A DNA stretch of 64,000 nucleotides from assembly GCF_900240265.1 (NCBI RefSeq), contig NZ_LT964740.1:154909-218908 (forward strand). Reading direction: 5' to 3'. The position numbers and the translations under genes were made by a program. Below the pieces are notes generated by a model that ran no database searches, was not told where the DNA came from, and saw nothing but the letters and a program-made list of their open reading frames with translations. This DNA comes from Galactobacillus timonensis. GTDB lineage: Bacteria; Bacillota_I; Bacilli_A; Erysipelotrichales; Erysipelotrichaceae. Numbering within the stretch: position 1 is the stretch's first letter; each line of letters opens with the position of its first letter. Shown one piece after another: positions 32,862 through 42,596 of this stretch.

Positions 32862-34424
32862 TCACTTTGCTAATATTACTACGATTTGTCCATCTATTTC
32901 TTGAATTGAGGAAGAATCGGGATAAGATTCCATCTCGGATAACAGTTTAAGATCGTTGGCAGATAAACTGATATTATTTTCTAAATCTTTTACGGATGAA
33001 TACATTTCAAAGTGCAGCGGAGAACCGAGGATTCGATTCATAAACTCTGGAATCGATATCTGATAAAGTCCATTTAGCCGATCATCTTCTACATTCCATA
33101 ACATATCCAGCATAGGAATGGGCGTAATCCCGGTGCGATTAAAATAGGCATCTGACTCTGTATCCCATACAATAGCAATATCCTCGCCCCCGTCGAAATC
33201 ATCACATTGTTCTATGTGTGAAAGAAGACGGCTGCACATATTAAGCGTTTCAATATAATAATTATTCCATCGTATATAAACGGTATTTGATAATACAAAA
33301 CCGTAATAAACCATTAGGGATAACAAAGCAATAATTGCCCTTTGGATCGCCTTGACTACATGCTTACCCTCAAGACTCTGATTGACAATTCCAACAGTAT
33401 AGAAAAAAGGGACAGAAAAAGAATAAAACATCAAATAATGCCATGAATTAGAGATGATCTGAATAATATCCATTGCCGGGAAAATCAGAATGCCACAAAT
33501 ACAGAGCAAAATAAAATTGAGCTTCCGATCAATAGAATTGCGAAAAAACTGAAATAAAGTCAACAGAACAGCTAAACCGAGAATTATCCCATTAAGCCAG
33601 TGAATGCCAAACGGATACCAAAAATAATAATTTAATGATGCTTGATAAGAATGAAAAAATCGGTATAGCATTCCGGAAAAATCCATTGTCTGAACACTTG
33701 TAATCGAATCTTCGTTCAAATAACTATTTAGTTGCTGCCCGCTGATTGAAAGCAAAATCTTCAGGACTGTGTAAAACATTATAAGGCCGATGATTAGGCA
33801 AAGGACCTCCTGTACCCCGCGTTTAAATAATGTGGCAGCCCTTTCTTGCTGAAGAATGTTTAAAATCAAAAGAACAAGCATCAACGATACTGTCACCTGG
33901 ACATAAGCACCGTATAAAGCTACTGAGCACATTATAAGAATAATACAGGCAAGACAATGGGAACACTGAAATTTCGTATCTTTATAAACACTATAGACAG
34001 CACCTACAGCGAAAAACAGGGCAAGATAATATATGTAAATATTTCCATACGTATTTGCCCCAATCAATGCAGGATTGGTTTGTGCTAAGCCTGCCATTAG
34101 CCAAATCCCCGCCCAATGGCGGAGCGAAAACATATTAACAAGCATCCAGATGACGCCAATCATCAGAAGCTGTCCAAGCATGCCGCTCAGCCACGGAAGA
34201 TTCTGAAATAATGTAATAGCAAACCCAGGTCCGCTAAGCCATTTGGTTCCACCAAGGTTAAGCCAGCCAACATCTGAAGTGATATAAATCGCATCAAGAC
34301 CATAGATAGCATTTGCATAAATAAAACCATGGGCAATCATTCCTGTAACAAGGGAAGCAATGACAGTTGTACGAAAAGAGCTCTGTTCCCAAAGATTAAT
34401 TATTTTATTAGTGACTTTTTCCAT
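32862..34424 (-). CDS. Glucos_trans_II-like membrane glycosyltransferase (GtrC role)
   Basis: A 520-residue polytopic protein with about 11 segments. It shows SDVGWLNLGGTKWLSGPG, then NLPWLSGMLGQLLMIGVIWM and TNPALIGANTYGNIYIYYLA, which correspond in order to blocks of the Glucos_trans_II family used by serotype-converting Gtr systems. These enzymes transfer glucose or another hexose from the GtrB product onto the growing polymer outside the membrane. A GtrB-like gene follows after 7 bases, and GtrA is 3 genes on. GGGGATG precedes the start. The assignment is by pattern and context; the sugar is unknown. Confidence 0.75.
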   Translation of the reverse strand: MEKVTNKIINLWEQSSFRTTVIASLVTGMIAHGFIYANAIYGLDAIYITSDVGWLNLGGTKWLSGPGFAITLFQNLPWLSGMLGQLLMIGVIWMLVNMFSLRHWAGIWLMAGLAQTNPALIGANTYGNIYIYYLALFFAVGAVYSVYKDTKFQCSHCLACIILIMCSVALYGAYVQVTVSLMLVLLILNILQQERAATLFKRGVQEVLCLIIGLIMFYTVLKILLSISGQQLNSYLNEDSITSVQTMDFSGMLYRFFHSYQASLNYYFWYPFGIHWLNGIILGLAVLLTLFQFFRNSIDRKLNFILLCICGILIFPAMDIIQIISNSWHYLMFYSFSVPFFYTVGIVNQSLEGKHVVKAIQRAIIALLSLMVYYGFVLSNTVYIRWNNYYIETLNMCSRLLSHIEQCDDFDGGEDIAIVWDTESDAYFNRTGITPIPMLDMLWNVEDDRLNGLYQISIPEFMNRILGSPLHFEMYSSVKDLENNISLSANDLKLLSEMESYPDSSSIQEIDGQIVVILAK

Positions 34425-34440
34425 AAATCATCCCCGTTTT

Positions 34441-35520
34441 TCAAATTACCCATCTTTTTAATATGGGAATGTGGCGAATCACGATTGAGATAAGAAGGCT
34501 TATTCCAAATACAGTGCCTGCAGCAAGCAACAGGCCTCCAATTGTATGAATACCGGGAAATGGATTTGCAAAATGATGTCGAAGCTCAAACAGGACAAGA
34601 TGATGTACGAGATAAACCCCAAAAGTATGATCCGAAAGAAAACGCCATAGCCTTGATGGGCGGTTCCAATGATACTTTCCAAAAACAAACAGAGCAATCG
34701 CAGCCAGCATGGTCGGAAGGAAAAAATACCCATAATAATGGGTGACTATCCCGCCGGCAATATTAGAAAAGTAGGAAGTTAAAACCGGCACTGCTATCCA
34801 GCCAAACAGCCCAAGAAGATAAATGATCCACTGTTGACGCTTTGAAATCTCCTTGGATTCTAAAGCATATCCTATTAAGAAGTAAGATGTGTATCCAAGT
34901 GTAAAATGCCACGTGATATTACCAATTCCCGAAAAGGCAGTCGAGACAGCCTGCGACAAAAAAGGATTCTCCCCTGCCAAATCAGTCGTAATCAACTGAA
35001 GGCTGGGCAATAGAAATGTAAATATGGCCGAAAAAACAATAAAGCCATTCAGCAATTTTTGATCATGCGCAATCGGCCGTAGAAACGGAAGAAGGATGTA
35101 CAGCCCAAACATCATGTAGAGAAACCAGAATGGAGGTGGCCCAAACAAAATCTCAGAGACCCTGTGTGCCCAAACATGATCCATATTCTCCAGTCGATAA
35201 TAATCAGTAAGACAATATACAATTGACCAGAAGAAAAAAGAAGTAATCAGATGAAGTATATTTTTCTTCCAGATTTTTCTATAATCCTTCGTTCTATCCT
35301 CTCCCTGGGGGTTTTTGTTTAGAAACAGCGCCCCAGAAATCATCACAAAAATCGGAACACACCAACGGGATAGGCCATCAACTATATTCATTGCCTCCCA
35401 TGCATCGCTTCCAACATCTACCGTAAAAATAAACTCAGCAGCAACATGTACTAAAATCACTGCGTACGCACCAAAAACACGCAAACGGTCTAAATAATGA
35501 ATTCGCTGGGAACTCACCAT
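34441..35520 (-). CDS. Acyltransferase 3 family membrane protein
   Basis: A 359-residue protein with about 10 membrane segments and the Acyl_transf_3 signature: RIHYLDRLRVFGAYAVILVH with the conserved Arg and His, then SRWCVPIFVMISGALFLN. Proteins of this family O-acetylate surface sugars, using acetyl-CoA from the cytosol. It stands at the head of the minus-strand block running down to 23821, with AAGGGG before the ATG and a promoter-like region upstream. Its likely target is the polymer made by this locus. Confidence 0.9.
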   Translation of the reverse strand: MVSSQRIHYLDRLRVFGAYAVILVHVAAEFIFTVDVGSDAWEAMNIVDGLSRWCVPIFVMISGALFLNKNPQGEDRTKDYRKIWKKNILHLITSFFFWSIVYCLTDYYRLENMDHVWAHRVSEILFGPPPFWFLYMMFGLYILLPFLRPIAHDQKLLNGFIVFSAIFTFLLPSLQLITTDLAGENPFLSQAVSTAFSGIGNITWHFTLGYTSYFLIGYALESKEISKRQQWIIYLLGLFGWIAVPVLTSYFSNIAGGIVTHYYGYFFLPTMLAAIALFVFGKYHWNRPSRLWRFLSDHTFGVYLVHHLVLFELRHHFANPFPGIHTIGGLLLAAGTVFGISLLISIVIRHIPILKRWVI

Positions 35521-35870
35521 ATACTCTTTCCCCTTTATCTGTCCGCTATATTTTACCCTGTCTTTAATACCAAACGATAACCCTTTGATACCAAAATATT
35601 GATATCAGGTTCGAAATAAGCCTGTGGTGCACTGATTAAGAACCATACTAAAAGCACGGATTTAATTCATTACAGGATCAGAAATTAGAGTACCAGCCTC
35701 CAAAAACCATTCCAGGAGACATACCACCCAGGTGCTTTAACATTTGATTTACTCTTTTCTAAATATTGGCCGATACACCACTGATCCGGACAGAAATGTT
35801 ATACCTTGTCATTCTGGTTGTTGAGTAGAAACTGAGAAGATAAAATTTACTAAGAGCGTGGTGAAAAGTG
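35521..35870. promoter_or_regulatory. Divergent promoter region with a repeated TTTGGTATYAAAG motif
   Basis: The 350-base gap separates the acyltransferase gene (minus) from a glycosyltransferase (plus). Towards the plus gene TTGTTG (35818-35823) and TAAAAT (35841-35846) are 17 bases apart, a good sigma-A promoter. Towards the minus gene TTGGTA and TATAGC are 17 bases apart. In minus orientation TTTGGTATCAAAG and TTTGGTATTAAAG occur at about 35600-35560, roughly two helical turns apart, suggestive of an operator. The rest holds nothing recognisable. Confidence 0.45.
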
Positions 35871-36803
35871 ATGCTGGCATGGATATCTGAACGAATAAAG
35901 GGGACTCCCCTATTTTGCTTTCTAAAAAATATCGAATACTTTTTCTATCCTCTATATCTTTGGTTTCAACATATTGATGCACATAAGCCCAGGAAACCTG
36001 GCATACGCCCCAGATGCGGAGACGAGACGGAGGTGATCATTTCACTTACCTCCTTTCCGGCGCGCATACCTTACCTTCATCATTGCTTGTATTCCTTAAT
36101 GAATCAGACTATTCATCCTCACCGAATCATTCTCTGGCTAGCCGAAGAACAGTTTCCTGACCGTTTAGATGATATTCCCGAAAAGATACGTGAACTTCAG
36201 CCACTGGGTTTGGAGATCAGATGGGTAAAACAGGATCTACGTTCATACAAAAAGCTTATTCCGGCATTAAATGCATTCCCTGAGGCAATAATTGTAACTG
36301 CAGATGATGACCTCTATTATCCTGATTACTGGCTTGAGCGTCTTATTAATGCGTATCAGAAGCATCCAGACAGCATTCATTGTCATCTTATCACCCGTCT
36401 AGGTATGGATTCACAAAAAATCATTGATCAGGTTCCACGTTCAAGACAAATGGTTGACTCATTTTCTTATTTCAATAAGCTTCTTGGTGGAAGCGGAACA
36501 TTATATCCGCCACACATATTAAGCAAAAATGTATTCGACCTCAATGTCATGCGGCAGACTGCGCCATCAAGTGACGATGTTTGGTTCTGGGCGATGGCTG
36601 TTTTGAATCATAAAAAAATACACTGGATTCCAAACGGTATGCGCAACCTGGTTTATGTTGAATATACGCAGGAAGACACGCCGACTCTTTCCAGTGTTAA
36701 TGATACAGATGATCAGGGGTTCAGAAAGCACATCAATGCAGTGGCAGATCATTATCATTTAAGAACAATCCTTACCACTGAGGTATCAGGAAGAAAAAAA
36801 TAA
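35871..36803 (+). CDS. GT-A type glycosyltransferase of capsule loci
   Basis: The only glycosyltransferase here read on the plus strand. The 310-residue product has VIISLTSFPARIPYLHHCLY and SLMNQTIHPHRIILWLAEEQ near the start and IVTADDDLYYPDYWLERLI as the metal-binding acidic cluster, then SDDVWFWAMAVLN in the C-terminal part. This matches a family of capsule glycosyltransferases related to GT2. The ATG at 35871 is preferred over the GTG just before it. It converges with the GT4 gene at 36837 and has its own promoter, so it may have been added to the locus separately. Confidence 0.8.
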   Translation: MLAWISERIKGTPLFCFLKNIEYFFYPLYLWFQHIDAHKPRKPGIRPRCGDETEVIISLTSFPARIPYLHHCLYSLMNQTIHPHRIILWLAEEQFPDRLDDIPEKIRELQPLGLEIRWVKQDLRSYKKLIPALNAFPEAIIVTADDDLYYPDYWLERLINAYQKHPDSIHCHLITRLGMDSQKIIDQVPRSRQMVDSFSYFNKLLGGSGTLYPPHILSKNVFDLNVMRQTAPSSDDVWFWAMAVLNHKKIHWIPNGMRNLVYVEYTQEDTPTLSSVNDTDDQGFRKHINAVADHYHLRTILTTEVSGRKK

Positions 36804-36836
36804 ATTCTTATGATTTTCATCTGCAAACGCTACTTT

Positions 36837-37946
36837 TTAGAGCATATGCGTTCTTTTCTGTAACATTTCGTAATAGGTTTTTGTTATCCGCTCTCCGGCC
36901 CCTTCTGCCGAAAAGATACTTGTGCGCAATTCTTTGTTATACGATCTACGATCAGGGATTGTAGTTATTTCTGATTGAAAACTCTCAACCCATTTATCCA
37001 GTGGATCAGAAAGGGAAACAAATTTTACGAGATCTGTATATACAATCTCAGATGTGACAGAGCTGGATATAATACAGGGCAGTCCATAAGCCTGCGCTTC
37101 AATTCCGGTCAACGGCAGTCCCTCAAAATGCGAAGGAAGAAAGAAAATGTCCATTGCCTGATATAAATCATTTACATCGTCTCTATTTCCAAGAAGTCGT
37201 ATACTGTGGTCTAATTTGTTTTCTTTCACATAGTTTGCCAGTTCCTGATCCATCGGCCCGCTTCCTATCCACCAATATGTCAGTTTAGGAACTGTCTTTG
37301 CAAGCTGTTGGATAACCTTGAATGCAAAATAAGGATTCTTCTCTGGGGAAGTTCGGCCGACAGTTCCGACAACGATTCGATCGGCAACATTCATTTTTTT
37401 TCGGATTTCTTCTCTTTTTTTAAGATCCAGTGAATTATCATCTGGTGAGATCACATTAGGAATAACTGTGAAATCTTGCCCCATCAGAATAGATTCACCT
37501 GCAGCTCTCCCACACGCGCAGAAATCTGTACATTGATATTTTAATAGCGGGAAAAAAAGTTTCTCTATTTTTTCTTTCACGGGATTGCTGCTAAGTCTGG
37601 TGCTATGAATATGGAGGATTCTGACAGGGACATGCTGATGTTTAGCACAGATCATCATCGGCAGGGTTAACAGCAAGGAATTATCAGAAATCACTTCATA
37701 CTTTCCTTGTTTTAATATTTCATTGCACCTATTAATATGAGCAACTGTATTTTTTAATGGTGGAAGTATATAAATATTTCCGCCTGCTTTTTGTATTTCT
37801 TGATAATAAGGGGTCGCTTGATTGCTCAGAAGAGCAAAGTCCATCTGTACCTCCTTATGATTCAACTGGCGGAAGTACGACATTACAAAACTTGATACAC
37901 CTTGACCTTTATAAAGATTTGTAACAACCATTAATACTTTCACCAA
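36837..37946 (-). CDS. GT4 family glycosyltransferase, paralogue of the broken gene at 47288-48130
   Basis: A 369-residue GT4 enzyme: VKVLMVVTNLYKGQGVSSFV at the start, ILHIHSTRLSSNPVKEKIEK in the middle, GTVGRTSPEKNPYFAFKVI in the hinge and HFEGLPLTGIEAQAYGLPC as donor site. It is closely similar over about 240 residues to the truncated GT4 at 47288-48130, and it shows what that gene's full length should be. The start is TTG at 37946 or GTG at 37943, with GGAGG 8 or 11 bases upstream. Related proteins belong to the EpsF/Cap1-type branch in staphylococcal and streptococcal capsule clusters. Confidence 0.9.
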   Translation of the reverse strand: MVKVLMVVTNLYKGQGVSSFVMSYFRQLNHKEVQMDFALLSNQATPYYQEIQKAGGNIYILPPLKNTVAHINRCNEILKQGKYEVISDNSLLLTLPMMICAKHQHVPVRILHIHSTRLSSNPVKEKIEKLFFPLLKYQCTDFCACGRAAGESILMGQDFTVIPNVISPDDNSLDLKKREEIRKKMNVADRIVVGTVGRTSPEKNPYFAFKVIQQLAKTVPKLTYWWIGSGPMDQELANYVKENKLDHSIRLLGNRDDVNDLYQAMDIFFLPSHFEGLPLTGIEAQAYGLPCIISSSVTSEIVYTDLVKFVSLSDPLDKWVESFQSEITTIPDRRSYNKELRTSIFSAEGAGERITKTYYEMLQKRTHML

Positions 37947-38084
37947 AGATCATTCCTCCATCCATCACCCAACACAATCAATTTTTTTTGACAGAAATCT
38001 AAAGATAAATTTCATCTTCTATTCTCCAGTCTTTCCTATAAAAACCGGATCTACGAACGTCATTTTTCTTGCGGACAAATACAT

Positions 38085-39395
38085 TTATTTACCACTTTCT
38101 GCCTGAGGGGAAATATGCTGAATTAGTAGTAAAGATTTCCCCCGGGAAGTAAGTGGAATCTCATCGACATAGGAAATGGAGGCATCTATATTTCCGTTTT
38201 CTTTAAAAAAGCGAATAATATAGTCTTCATCCGAATGAGAATATCCTTCCCTTTTTATTATGCGGATCTCTACCGTGCCTGGAATAGACTGCTCCAGCTG
38301 CCACTTTTCAATATGGTTATATGGCGTAAACTCATGCCCAGGAATCAAACCAGTCAGCGCTAGCGGTGTTCCTTCAGGGTCATAAAGATAGTCCTGCTTA
38401 CGGCCAAGAATCTTTGTTAGTATTTGCTCCCCATTTTGTGGTTTTCCAACTACAGCATAATCACCAGTGCGATAACGGATAAATGGCATAACATCGTTAT
38501 AAAAAGAAGTAACAATAATCTCTCCGGTTTCACCGGGCTCTGCTGGAGAACCATCTTCTTTCAGCACCTCTGTATATCCGTACAGAGGCTCCGTTTTATA
38601 TGCGTACGTATTATCAAATGTATACCCGAACACAGAACATTCAGAATGACCATACTGAAAAACGATATGATCACATTGATAAGCTTCCTTGATCAGATCA
38701 ATTTGATATTCATACCAGGCTTCTGAGGTGAGTTCAATACACCTTATCGGCTTTTTCAGTGTTACATGCTGAGAAATAATATACTGACCGAATAAATAAA
38801 CAAACGAAGGATAACCTCTTATAAAATCCGGCGCTGCCTGCTGAAAAAGTTCCAGATATTTTTTTGAATTTTCATCTGTATAGTAAAGAGAAGAAAGGAA
38901 AAAACCACCATAAGGAAGTTGATCACTCATGTAAACTCGGCTTGGTTTACGGACACCTCCAAAATCTCCACGCTGCTGCTGCTCTGTTGTCAAAACTGTT
39001 CCATCCATCGCCAGAATTCTCTGGCCTCTTTTGTAGCCGCATCGTTTCCAAAGCTTGATCTGATAAAAGCCATCTGCCGCGTTGGACAGCAGAAAACGGA
39101 AAGGCTCTCCGGTTGTTCCGCCAGTCAATGCTTCATGATACAAAATGTGATCTTTTTTTCTGGATGTAAAAAGATCTGGATTTTTGCGAATCAACTGCTT
39201 ATCAACAACAGGGAAAGAAGAAAGCTCTAATGAGCTATTTCCATGCGAACAAAATGAGGAGTAATAGGGAACATTTTCTGTAGCATACCTTAAAGTTCGT
39301 TGAATCAGTTTTTGCTGAATTTCCTGCTGATTATTATTAACTTTGGAATAATGCAACGCAAGTAAATCTGTACGTAAGTCCTTCAACCGATCCAC
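38085..39395 (-). CDS. CapK/phenylacetate-CoA-ligase-like adenylating enzyme
   Basis: A 436-residue protein of the ANL adenylating superfamily, in the CapK branch. The nucleotide loop is EALTGGTTGEPFRF, the region around QYGHSECSVFGYTF gives the aromatic and Glu residues of the adenylate site, and PFIRYRTGDYAVVGKP has the conserved Arg and Asp. CapK-like proteins occur in capsule clusters and are thought to activate an acid for attachment to a sugar; the acid is not known here. The start may be GTG at 39395 or TTG at 39386, the latter with GGGAGG 8 bases upstream. It lies next to the epimerase gene. Confidence 0.85.
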   Translation of the reverse strand: MDRLKDLRTDLLALHYSKVNNNQQEIQQKLIQRTLRYATENVPYYSSFCSHGNSSLELSSFPVVDKQLIRKNPDLFTSRKKDHILYHEALTGGTTGEPFRFLLSNAADGFYQIKLWKRCGYKRGQRILAMDGTVLTTEQQQRGDFGGVRKPSRVYMSDQLPYGGFFLSSLYYTDENSKKYLELFQQAAPDFIRGYPSFVYLFGQYIISQHVTLKKPIRCIELTSEAWYEYQIDLIKEAYQCDHIVFQYGHSECSVFGYTFDNTYAYKTEPLYGYTEVLKEDGSPAEPGETGEIIVTSFYNDVMPFIRYRTGDYAVVGKPQNGEQILTKILGRKQDYLYDPEGTPLALTGLIPGHEFTPYNHIEKWQLEQSIPGTVEIRIIKREGYSHSDEDYIIRFFKENGNIDASISYVDEIPLTSRGKSLLLIQHISPQAESGK

Positions 39396-39427
39396 CTCCC
39401 ATCCAGTAATGCAAAGCCATGAGCATT

Positions 39428-40489
39428 TTAAAAATTATTGCCATAAAAGCTACAGTACCATTGTACGAACCTGTGCAGCCCTGTCTGCAGATCAGTTGAT
39501 GGTTTGTAGCCAAAGTCTTTTTCAAGTTCACTGGTATCTGCGTAGGTTACAGCCACATCCCCGGGCTGCATAGCAACAAGTTCCATGTGCTGAGCAAGAT
39601 CAAAATCATTTGGCAACAAACCAGCAAGAACCAATTCTTTTTCAAGAATCGCCACAAAATCCATTAGGTTTTCCGGATGAGAATTTCCAATATTATAAAT
39701 TGCATAAGGAGGAATCGGCAACCCATCACGCCCATTCTTCTTTGCAGGAGCGCCCTGCATTACACGTACGATTCCTTCCACAATGTCATCAATGTAAGTA
39801 AAATCGCGCTGACATTTTCCATAATTGAAAATACGGATTTTATCTCCGCACAGCAGCTTGTTAGTAAATCCAAAATAAGCCATATCCGGTCTGCCTGCCG
39901 GACCATATACCGTAAAAAATCTTAAACCGGTACAAGGAATATTGAATAACTTAGCATATGCATGCGCCAGTAACTCATCAGATTTCTTTGTCGCAGCATA
40001 GAGCGATACTGGAGTATCTACCCGATCCTTTACTGAGAATGGGACTTTATCATTTCCTCCATAGACTGAAGAACTCGATGCATATACAAGATGTGCAATA
40101 GTGGAAGAATGGCGGCATGCCTCAAGAATGTTGAAGAAGCCAACAATATTAGATTGAATGTATGCATCAGGATTCTCGATCGAATAGCGCACCCCGGCCT
40201 GGGCCCCTAGGTTTACGACTACCTGAACAGGGTAGGAAGAAAAGATATTCTCTACAGTATCCTTATCCTCGAGATTGCCTTTAACAAAATGAAAATTGGG
40301 ATACGATGATAATTGCTGAAGACGGTATTTCTTCAGATTAACGTCATAATATGAATTCAGATTATCCAGCCCGATTACCTGAATTCCAGGGAAAGATTCC
40401 AACAAGCGTTTTGCTAAAGCGCCTCCAATAAAACCTGCAGCACCTGTAATAAATACTGTTTTATTTTCCAGATTAATCGTTTCCTTCAT
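39428..40489 (-). CDS. UDP-glucuronate 4-epimerase-like SDR (CapI type)
   Basis: A 353-residue extended short-chain dehydrogenase. The NAD site is FITGAAGFIGGALAKRLLES; the catalytic residues are Ser in VYASSSSVYGG and Tyr-Lys in YAATKKSDE. The start, VIGLDNLNSYYDVNLKKYRL, is the hallmark of the CapI/LspL group that interconverts UDP-glucuronate and UDP-galacturonate. It would supply a uronic acid for this capsule. GAGG lies 8 bases before the ATG. The exact substrate is inferred from the motif. Confidence 0.9.
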   Translation of the reverse strand: MKETINLENKTVFITGAAGFIGGALAKRLLESFPGIQVIGLDNLNSYYDVNLKKYRLQQLSSYPNFHFVKGNLEDKDTVENIFSSYPVQVVVNLGAQAGVRYSIENPDAYIQSNIVGFFNILEACRHSSTIAHLVYASSSSVYGGNDKVPFSVKDRVDTPVSLYAATKKSDELLAHAYAKLFNIPCTGLRFFTVYGPAGRPDMAYFGFTNKLLCGDKIRIFNYGKCQRDFTYIDDIVEGIVRVMQGAPAKKNGRDGLPIPPYAIYNIGNSHPENLMDFVAILEKELVLAGLLPNDFDLAQHMELVAMQPGDVAVTYADTSELEKDFGYKPSTDLQTGLHRFVQWYCSFYGNNF

Positions 40490-40499
40490 TCCAATAACC

Positions 40500-41495
40500 T
40501 CACTTTTTCCCTAACACTTTATTATCAAAGCGGTTCATCCACTTTGCCAGCCAGTTGAGGAAAGCAAACTGCCGCCGTAAAGTTGCGTCATGGCTTTCAT
40601 ACAACTTTTTTGAAACAATAACCGCTGAAGTCTGAAATGCATCGTAATAAGATACAAGAGGCTCACACAGCAATTGCCGAGGCTCCTCAATCATCTTCTG
40701 TATATCCATTGGGATTTCATCACTGTCTTTGACCCGCTGCATAAGTTCCTCAGTCAGCAAAGGGATCCTTACAGCAAACGAAGAGCTATTTGAAACCTGT
40801 GTTGAAAAATAATGAATGATCAGTGGAAAGGCAAAGACCTGTTTAATGATCTGACAGTTGTAAACAGGCGGCAGCTCTCTAATGACATTTTGATATTTGA
40901 TATTTGTCATATATAATCCAGGCTGATCAGTGCTCATCCCCTGTTTCATCGTCTCTATATAATACGATTGCCATGTCTGATAAAACTCGTGCGCCAGCTT
41001 AGTGTCCTTTGAATAAATGACTCCTCCATTATAAAACGATACCTCAGGAGAAATAGATCCGCCGAGCTTTGCAAGCCTCGCATTATAGGTGGCAACAAGT
41101 TCAGAATTCCATGATTCAACCGGTGAATGAAGGTCAAGAACAGCGCCTATATCCATCTGCATTTTATCCAGAGGGGAAAGATCACCGCAGATAATTGTGT
41201 CTGAATCCAAGTAGAGCATAGAACCGGAGATTTCATTTCTTGCAGATGTCTTTAATAAACGTGATTTTTGTGTATTCGTAAAGGATGAGGATACGGGGAT
41301 TTCATGAACCTCATCTACATATTTCCAGATTTTTCCACGCTTCCCTTTTAACGTTTCTCTGGTTTTGTCATCCACAAGGAGACAGATCACAGAATTAGGG
41401 TTATGAAATCGTGCGGAATGCATGGAAAGAGCAGTTTCTTCTGAATAGATATCCTCATTTGTAGATGTCAGAATATACACAAGCTTTGTCTTCAT
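40500..41495 (-). CDS. GT8-like glycosyltransferase
   Basis: A 331-residue protein with the GT8 layout: LVYILTSTNEDIYSEETALS at the N-terminus, a middle SGSMLYLDSDTIICGDLSPL with the DxD metal site, and SFYNGGVIYSKDTKLAHEFY as the conserved follow-up. GT8 enzymes are retaining, often galactosyl- or glucosyltransferases. Its 3' neighbour is the epimerase, 10 bases away, and its 5' neighbour the GT32-like gene, 12 bases away, all in one operon. No strong ribosome binding site is seen. Confidence 0.85.
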   Translation of the reverse strand: MKTKLVYILTSTNEDIYSEETALSMHSARFHNPNSVICLLVDDKTRETLKGKRGKIWKYVDEVHEIPVSSSFTNTQKSRLLKTSARNEISGSMLYLDSDTIICGDLSPLDKMQMDIGAVLDLHSPVESWNSELVATYNARLAKLGGSISPEVSFYNGGVIYSKDTKLAHEFYQTWQSYYIETMKQGMSTDQPGLYMTNIKYQNVIRELPPVYNCQIIKQVFAFPLIIHYFSTQVSNSSSFAVRIPLLTEELMQRVKDSDEIPMDIQKMIEEPRQLLCEPLVSYYDAFQTSAVIVSKKLYESHDATLRRQFAFLNWLAKWMNRFDNKVLGKK

Positions 41496-41507
41496 ATAAA
41501 TGCCAGC

Positions 41508-42320
41508 TTATCGTCTCTTATTATTTAACAGTGATTTAACAATCTGAAGAGAGCCTTTGAACCCATTACGATAAAGAGAGCCAATGCAACGTACAATAGG
41601 ATTATTGAACCAACGATTTGCACTTTCCGAACCGTGCTTTTGTGCAAACTGCACTCTATATTCCTGCCACTTTTTCTCCTTATCCGTTTTCCACGAAGCA
41701 TCATAATGATGTATTGAACGTGTATTATCAGTAATCGTCAAAATTCCTGTACTGTAATCATATGGGCAGAACCAATCCGGAGGATAAATGGTAAATCCAG
41801 CAACCTGTTGAATGCTATTTTCATTTATAAAACCTTCTTTTTTCAGCAAGTTCGTCACAATACTCACAACTGTATTACGCGTCGACAAGTAACCATCCTC
41901 CCCTTCGAAATGGGAATGCTGATAATAATTCAGGATCTCAGCAATGAAAGGATTATTTATGTCAGCTGCCATTCCCAGTCCCGTAGCAACCGTACATTCA
42001 TTTTGACCTTCCATTGCCATGAACGGTCCCTTCTCAATAAGATCATCAATGCTCCTAATCAATTCCACGTCCGTATCAAAATAAACGCCCCCATAGTGAT
42101 AAAGAACGTCAAATCGAACATAGTCAGTTACAAATGCCCATTTTTTGTTTCGATAGGCCTCTTCTGCATAGGCACAGGAAGAGAGGGGAAAGGTCTTTTC
42201 ATTCCATACCCGGATTTCATAATCCGGGCAGTATTTTTTCCAGCTATCAATGCATTTCTGCACCGTTGGGGGAAGCGGTTTTCCACCGAACCAGCAGTAA
42301 TGAATAATTTTGGGGATCAT
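41508..42320 (-). CDS. GT32-like glycosyltransferase (capsular polysaccharide synthesis type)
   Basis: A 270-residue enzyme beginning IPKIIHYCWFGGKPLPPTVQ, then IDSWKKYCPDYEIRVWNEKT and LYHYGGVYFDTDVELIRSID with the DxD site. This is the short bacterial GT32 family, which transfers mannose, galactose or related sugars in capsule and lipooligosaccharide loci. GGAGGGCTCCAACG precedes the ATG. Complete as judged by usual length. Confidence 0.9.
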   Translation of the reverse strand: MIPKIIHYCWFGGKPLPPTVQKCIDSWKKYCPDYEIRVWNEKTFPLSSCAYAEEAYRNKKWAFVTDYVRFDVLYHYGGVYFDTDVELIRSIDDLIEKGPFMAMEGQNECTVATGLGMAADINNPFIAEILNYYQHSHFEGEDGYLSTRNTVVSIVTNLLKKEGFINENSIQQVAGFTIYPPDWFCPYDYSTGILTITDNTRSIHHYDASWKTDKEKKWQEYRVQFAQKHGSESANRWFNNPIVRCIGSLYRNGFKGSLQIVKSLLNNKRR

Positions 42321-42596
42321 CGTTGGAGCCCTCCATAATGTTTTTAATTATACCCCATAATTCATTTCACCTAGTTCCATGCGAAATACTCATTAAAGAT
42401 TTACAGAAATGCAATTAGAAAAAGACGAAGGCAGCAAGTCAAAGATCCGGAGCGACCGATTATCAGCACTCGAAAGTGGAAAGATTTCTAGGCATTACAT
42501 TACTTTCAGGTAGCAAAATAGCGTTTGATTTGGTTCCCTGACTTTTACCTGATCCCTGAATCATCTTTAAAGATCATTTTGAATCATTTAGAATGA

